64,000 nt of DNA from Triglochin maritima (taxonomy: Eukaryota > Streptophyta > Magnoliopsida > Alismatales > Juncaginaceae). Below, in pieces: positions 60,011 to 64,000 of the stretch. A program made the position numbers and the translations under genes. The first letter of the stretch is position 1; each line of letters opens with the position of its first letter. The notes beneath the pieces are model-generated. The model did no database searches. It was not told the origin of the DNA and saw only the letters and a program-made list of their open reading frames with translations. Where the stretch lies: assembly GCA_963682175.1 (NCBI GenBank), contig OY821774.1:46514201-46578200 (forward strand). Direction: 5' to 3'.

Positions 60011-60404
60011 GGTTGGTTGAAAATAGACCTGGAGCCCCGTAACCGTGTGAGAGCTGCGGTTGGTTGAAAATAGACCTGGAGCCCAGCTAGTCTGTACGGA
60101 GTTGGTTGAAAATAGACCTGGAGCTCCGTAGTGCGTTCGGGTTGGTTGAAAATAGACCTGGAGCCTGAGCAAGGACCGCGTGTAGTGGTTGGTTGAAAAT
60201 AGACCTGGAGCCCTTATACGTTTGGGTTGGTTGAAAATAGACCTGGAGCCCTTGGTCGTGTCGTGGTAGCTGTGGTTGGTTGAAAATAGACCTGGAGCCC
60301 AGCTTGGCGACGTGTGTGAGTCGCGGTGGTTGGTTGAGATTAGACCTGGAGCCCCGTGACTGTGTGGGTGCGGCGGTTGGTTGAGATTAGACCTGGAGCC
60401 CCGT
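60011..60404 (+). repeat. Nine-copy interspersed repeat with unique spacers
   Basis: Nine copies of a 27-nt unit that begins GGTTGGTTGA, continues AAATAG (the last two copies read GATTAG) and ends ACCTGGAGCC. Spacers of about 10-27 bp differ in sequence and length but tend to be G/C/T-rich. The unit is far better conserved than the spacers. It lies inside the solo LTR, between the GGTCGACC array and the acceptor-like site. Confidence 0.88.
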
Positions 60405-60825
60405 ACCGGTGGTGTGTCCTGTGTTGGAGTTGAGAGCCCTGGTGTTGGGCGCGTTGTGATGCTTTTCTTTTGAGTAGAATTGCATGCTAGGATGCTTTTA
60501 TTTCATACATATAGAGTTTGGCATACGGGGTTTCCTTCTGGAAACTCAGGCATTGTTGCATGTTTACTTTCAGGCCGTGATCGGCATTAGGGGGTGGTGA
60601 CCGAGGAGAGGAGCACCGCTACCGGATCCAGCTTTCTCTCAGTTGAGGTCGTGTGATTACTGTTTCCTTGTATATGCTTTTGATGTAATCACAACTTTTG
60701 TATACTCTGATATTCACATATATATATAATATATGTCGATGCACCTGTGTTCTTTTATTGCATAATATCCTTTGTTGATTGAGTGTTTAAAATTTTAAAT
60801 TTTTCGCTGTTTTGAGGATGTTACA

Positions 60826-61690
60826 CCTTGGATGTGGCCGGAATCACTCACGTTCAAACGCACCTCGGTCGTAATTATTATGAGTAGAAAGTTTAAAGTA
60901 AGCATATGACTTACTTAAGTTTAAGTAAGTCTTCTCTATTAGACGACGTAATGAGTTGGAATATAAGTTGTCGCTGTATTTATACTTTAATAAGTAATAT
61001 TATTGTGTTGTTGTAATAATATATTATATCATGTATTTGTATTGTAATGGATATGAAAATCATGAATTTCATACAACTATTATCTAGCAACTGCAATGTA
61101 ATGTAAATGGCTAGACTGTAATATGAATAATATGTTAGTAACGTAATCACATTGTCGTAATATAATCACTTGTTCGAATAAAACGTAAATTCGAAGTTTG
61201 TTTTAGTAATTTCCAGCAAATTGATGCTCTTAAATCATCAAAAAAATCCATTTTGATGTACATTTACAACTTATATGGTATATCAAATCTAACGGTCGGT
61301 TTTTTAGTTTGACGAACGGATTTCTTAGAATTTCCAGAACCACATACGGACTCACTTAAACTTGAATAAACTATGTGCTTATTCTATCCTTAGCTTATTC
61401 TGAGAATATATACATAAAACAATGTTTTTAAGAGAAATTTAATATTTAACTATGCGCATTTGTGGGCCACTTGCATGGAGGTCCTCAAGCAATGTAGAAA
61501 TTGTACGAATAATCAATTACGAGCTCAAGTCTAGCAAGAATACTTGTTTCTCACGAATCGAATCTTACATCCTCGCAAATGAAAGTTTGGTTCTTTTCTT
61601 TTATTGTTGGATTATTTTCCCGAGAACTTGGAATATATGTGTTGTCTTGGGCTTTAAAGGTCACCACCGTGTAACGAAGTTATTTGCTAT
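60826..61690. other. Intergenic, nothing recognised
   Basis: AT-rich flank to the right of the solo LTR. No exon, RNA or TIR seen. Confidence 0.35.
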
Positions 61691-61724
61691 GACTACCAAT
61701 GTTGAATCCAGGGGAGAGCAAAAC

Positions 61725-61985
61725 CCAAACCGGGTTTTTGGACCGGACTAGTCGGTCCGGATTCGGTCCGGAAGTTGTGGGTTTGGTCCGGTCCGGTCAT
61801 GTTCGATTTATTTTTTAATTTAAAATTTTCAGGTTTTGACCGGACCGATTCGAATCGATCCGAATCAATCTGGTCTTCGGTCCATGAGCATCCGGTCCGG
61901 ACCTGGATAAAAATATGATCCAAACCGGATACTCTCTCCTAGTTGCAAATCTGATCCAGACCGGATGCTCTCTCCTAGTTGCATC
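61725..61985. repeat. GGTCCGG-rich repeat element
   Basis: Dense GGTCCGG/CCGGACC motifs on both strands (for example GGACCGGACTAGTCGGTCC near 61741), interrupted by AT-rich DNA. A 27-bp local duplication ends it: CCGGATACTCTCTCCTAGTTGC at 61926 and CCGGATGCTCTCTCCTAGTTGC at 61962. It resembles a common class of plant non-autonomous repeats; the ends are undefined. Confidence 0.5.
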
Positions 61986-61989
61986 TGTT

Positions 61990-63080
61990 CGTGTGTGTTC
62001 CCTTTAGAATGAAAGGTGTTGAAGGTCGACTATTAGACTCCCACATTGACTAAAAAACCTTTTCGTCTCTTGCCTCAAACATGGAGCTGGAGTTGGTGAT
62101 GGGCAGCTTTCATCATCCTACTTCATAGGCATTGGCAGGGGTCCTCTGGCATGGGAAAATTATTGTCGTTAACTTATTTCTTGTGTCACGTGCCGTACAA
62201 AACCACAAATTGAAGTTCGTGCTTAGTATTGGATTTGTTTTCGTTTGGGGTTCATTGACTTGTAACTTATAAGTTGAAGTTCATGCTAACCTAGTTGTCA
62301 TTGTTTGCTTTCTCCCTTTCACAACACAAATAGGGCTCATCGGGTCCAATATGTTGATTTGATCTCTTTTTCTATCAATATATAATTCTCCAGGAGCGTA
62401 TCACATCGGCAATATGAACACTATTAGAAAATAATTACACATCGGTTAATTTAACATTTTCTCATGAGTTATAAATTGTAAAGTGATTTAACTTATTATC
62501 AATTGATTTTGAATTAGATGTTCGCACTTCAAAAGACACTTCACGTGTGGGATGTGAGAAAACAAAAGGTACAAAAATATGCCAAAATATGTCATTAACA
62601 CATTTTCACATCATTTTTTTAAAACCACGGTAAAAACCATAAAAAGGATATTATGAGCGTTGCATCCTTTCTCATCACGGGTGGCTCAATCCATGAAAGA
62701 CACGTTTGACTATGTTTATCATTTCTTACATTGGCCACAAAAATATTGGTACTTTGTAAAATTAATAGGTTCATTTAGCCTTTGATCTTGTTAACAACCA
62801 TCGTTATACAACAAAGTGAATTCAACCACACATAAGCATCGGAAGGCTGAGTTTTGAACATCCAACATTTAGCTGAGCAACCCTTGAAGTAAATAAGAAA
62901 ATCACACACACCTAGGGTACCAATGCGTCAGGTTGAGTCGAGCAAAAAAAATTGGCAATTTTGTATTATTGTATATTATTACTATGAATGTTGGTACATG
63001 GATGTCGTGTGTCCGTGATGCGCTCTGTCATCATCTATGTCATCATTTGCGTTTTCTATTCTATTGTTCAAAAATATGAT
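61990..63080. other. Intergenic, nothing recognised
   Basis: AT-rich DNA; no supported gene or structured repeat. Confidence 0.35.
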
Positions 63081-63084
63081 TTTT

Positions 63085-63262
63085 CATGCAGGATAAATTG
63101 TGTTTCCAATACAAGACATATGTGCGCGGGACATACATCTGTCCCGCGAGAGAGACACATCTGTCTCGCGCGGGACACATAATTTGTCATGCATTAGAAA
63201 CACAATGTCATACATTGGAAATAACAATTTGTTATGCATTGGAAACAAACGGACGTCTATAT
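63085..63262. repeat. Small inverted-repeat element with GCGCGGGACA hairpins
   Basis: GCGCGGGACATACATCTGTCCCGCG and CTGTCTCGCGCGGGAC-type palindromes at 63125-63180 are flanked by related TGTTTCCAATAC / TGCATTGGAAAC ends in inverted orientation. Likely a MITE; exact ends not resolved. Confidence 0.45.
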
Positions 63263-63407
63263 TATCATGCAATCAATTTGTCAATAAATTAAATATTACT
63301 AAAAAACAACTTCACGTTGATACCCTTAAGAAATCATGTCCGTCATAAGCATCCCAAAGGACGTGTTAAACTAACTTCATAAATTATTTTCCTATTACTA
63401 AATACTA

Positions 63408-63733
63408 ATGTTCTGAAATGTGCCCGGATGCAGGCGCGATGCGGGGGAGAAGTACATCGCATCTCCCCGATGTGCCCCGCATCCAAGCCCGCATATGCGA
63501 CCTGATGCGACCGCATTTCAAAACACATTTTTTTATTTTATTTTGTGGTTTTATTTTTTATTTTTTTTACTCTGATTTGTTTAATATTGAATTAATGATC
63601 TTAAAAATTATTTAAAAAAATACCTAACTTTTTAGTTACATGCATATAATTTATAATTAATATATTATATTATTATTAAATCGCAAATCACATGCATCTG
63701 CATCGCATTCGCATCTCGCATTTCTGAACCTTG
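63408..63733. mobile_element. 326-bp MITE with 10-bp target duplication
   Basis: Imperfect inverted ends (ATGTTCTGAAATG and, reversed, CAAGGTTCAGAAATG) are followed inward by GATGCG-rich sequence on both sides. The direct repeat CTAAATACTA flanks it at 63398-63407 and 63734-63743. A 9-10 bp duplication fits a Mutator-like element. The interior is AT-rich and non-coding. Confidence 0.75.
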
Positions 63734-64000
63734 CTAAATACTAAAAAATAAATACAAATTAAACGATAAAAAATCAAGTTGGGCAATTTCGAGTCCAAGC
63801 CGACTTGTTTATCAATTGAGTTGGATGTTTTTTTTTAAATTTTCACTTGTTCGTTTATTTTCAAGCTAAATCGGAGTCAAGCCTTTATCAAGAATCGAGT
63901 TTGAGCCAGAGTTGAGACGTTAGCAATTAATTAATAATAAAATCATATTGATTGGGAAAAAACCTACAATTATTTATATTACTTTTGTTTTCTTTATTAT

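Larger units (their letters stand above)
58587..60825 (+). mobile_element. Solo LTR, 2239 bp, with 5-bp target duplication CCTTG
   Basis: TGTAGGATCG at the left and GAGGATGTTACA at the right give the TG...CA ends of an LTR. CCTTG flanks it on both sides (58582-58586 and 60826-60830). No gag, pol or second LTR is present, so it is a solo LTR left by recombination. It contains a run of about 19 G next to a (TC)n tract (58759-58804), a leader ending in a donor-like CTTTAGGTATGTC (GT at 59114), the GGTCGACC array, and a nine-copy interspersed repeat. An acceptor-like TTTACTTTCAG (AG at 60572-60573) and a TATATATATAATATATG tract near 60718 follow. The intact TSD argues for recent insertion. Confidence 0.85.

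Noticed and set aside
59150..60172. Long overlapping open frames on both strands (up to 138 codons) in the solo LTR
   Set aside because: They are produced by the GGTCGACC array and the GGTTGG repeat, which are GC-rich and stop-poor. The peptides are repeat translations without domains.
60011..60404. True CRISPR array
   Set aside because: Regular repeats with unique spacers are present, but spacer lengths are irregular and short, the setting is a plant LTR, and there are no cas genes.

Overview
The window looks like nuclear DNA of a flowering plant, probably dicot-like. It is AT-rich, its genes are split by many short GT-AG introns, and its proteins are plant-type: SCAMP, GID8, endonuclease V, a Nepro-domain protein, a plant zinc-ribbon peptide and a plastid-type PGK-TrmB fusion. 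The space between genes is filled with decayed transposable elements. I rebuilt gene models by hand from exon frames, splice sites and phase. No search was run, so family names rest on recognised motifs.

Layout. 1-1391: 5' part of a quinone oxidoreductase (PIG3-like, minus), running off the left edge, with a degenerate terminal-inverted-repeat (TIR) element in its promoter. 2590-6218: NEPRO-domain gene (minus, 8 exons). 7100-9080: a promoter-like region with a possible C/D snoRNA, then an intact 1.07 kb TIR element with an 8-bp target duplication. 9666-10004: secreted peptide precursor with a sulfation-type DY motif (CIF-like, minus). 11142-14728: endonuclease V (minus, 8 exons). 15500-18000: a MITE and a dead L1-type LINE. 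19661-19888: zinc-ribbon miniprotein (minus). 21186-25700: three kinds of mobile element, including the first array of GGTCGACC palindromes. 26540-26911: secreted Gly/Cys-rich protein (plus). 29014-34846: SCAMP (minus, at least 12 exons). 35405-36405: 1 kb foldback element. 37521-41562: GID8 (minus, 6 coding exons). 43200-47352: MITE, hairpins and a 2.2 kb LTR-like element. 47736-58456: a PGK-like/TrmB (tRNA m7G methyltransferase) fusion (minus, 12 exons). 58587-60825: a 2.24 kb solo LTR with a CCTTG target duplication, about 130 bp upstream of the first recognisable exon of the fusion. 60826-64000: repeats and a small MITE with a 10-bp target duplication.

The genes are unrelated housekeeping genes rather than a pathway cluster: trafficking (SCAMP), ubiquitin ligase (GID8), RNA repair or metabolism (EndoV, NEPRO, TrmB) and redox (PIG3). 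All the intron-containing genes lie on the minus strand. The most unusual points are the PGK-TrmB fusion with a degenerate kinase half and a transit-peptide-like exon lacking an in-frame ATG; the dense arrays of the perfect palindrome CGGTCGACCG in three elements; and a repeat-spacer array inside the solo LTR that resembles a CRISPR array in layout only.
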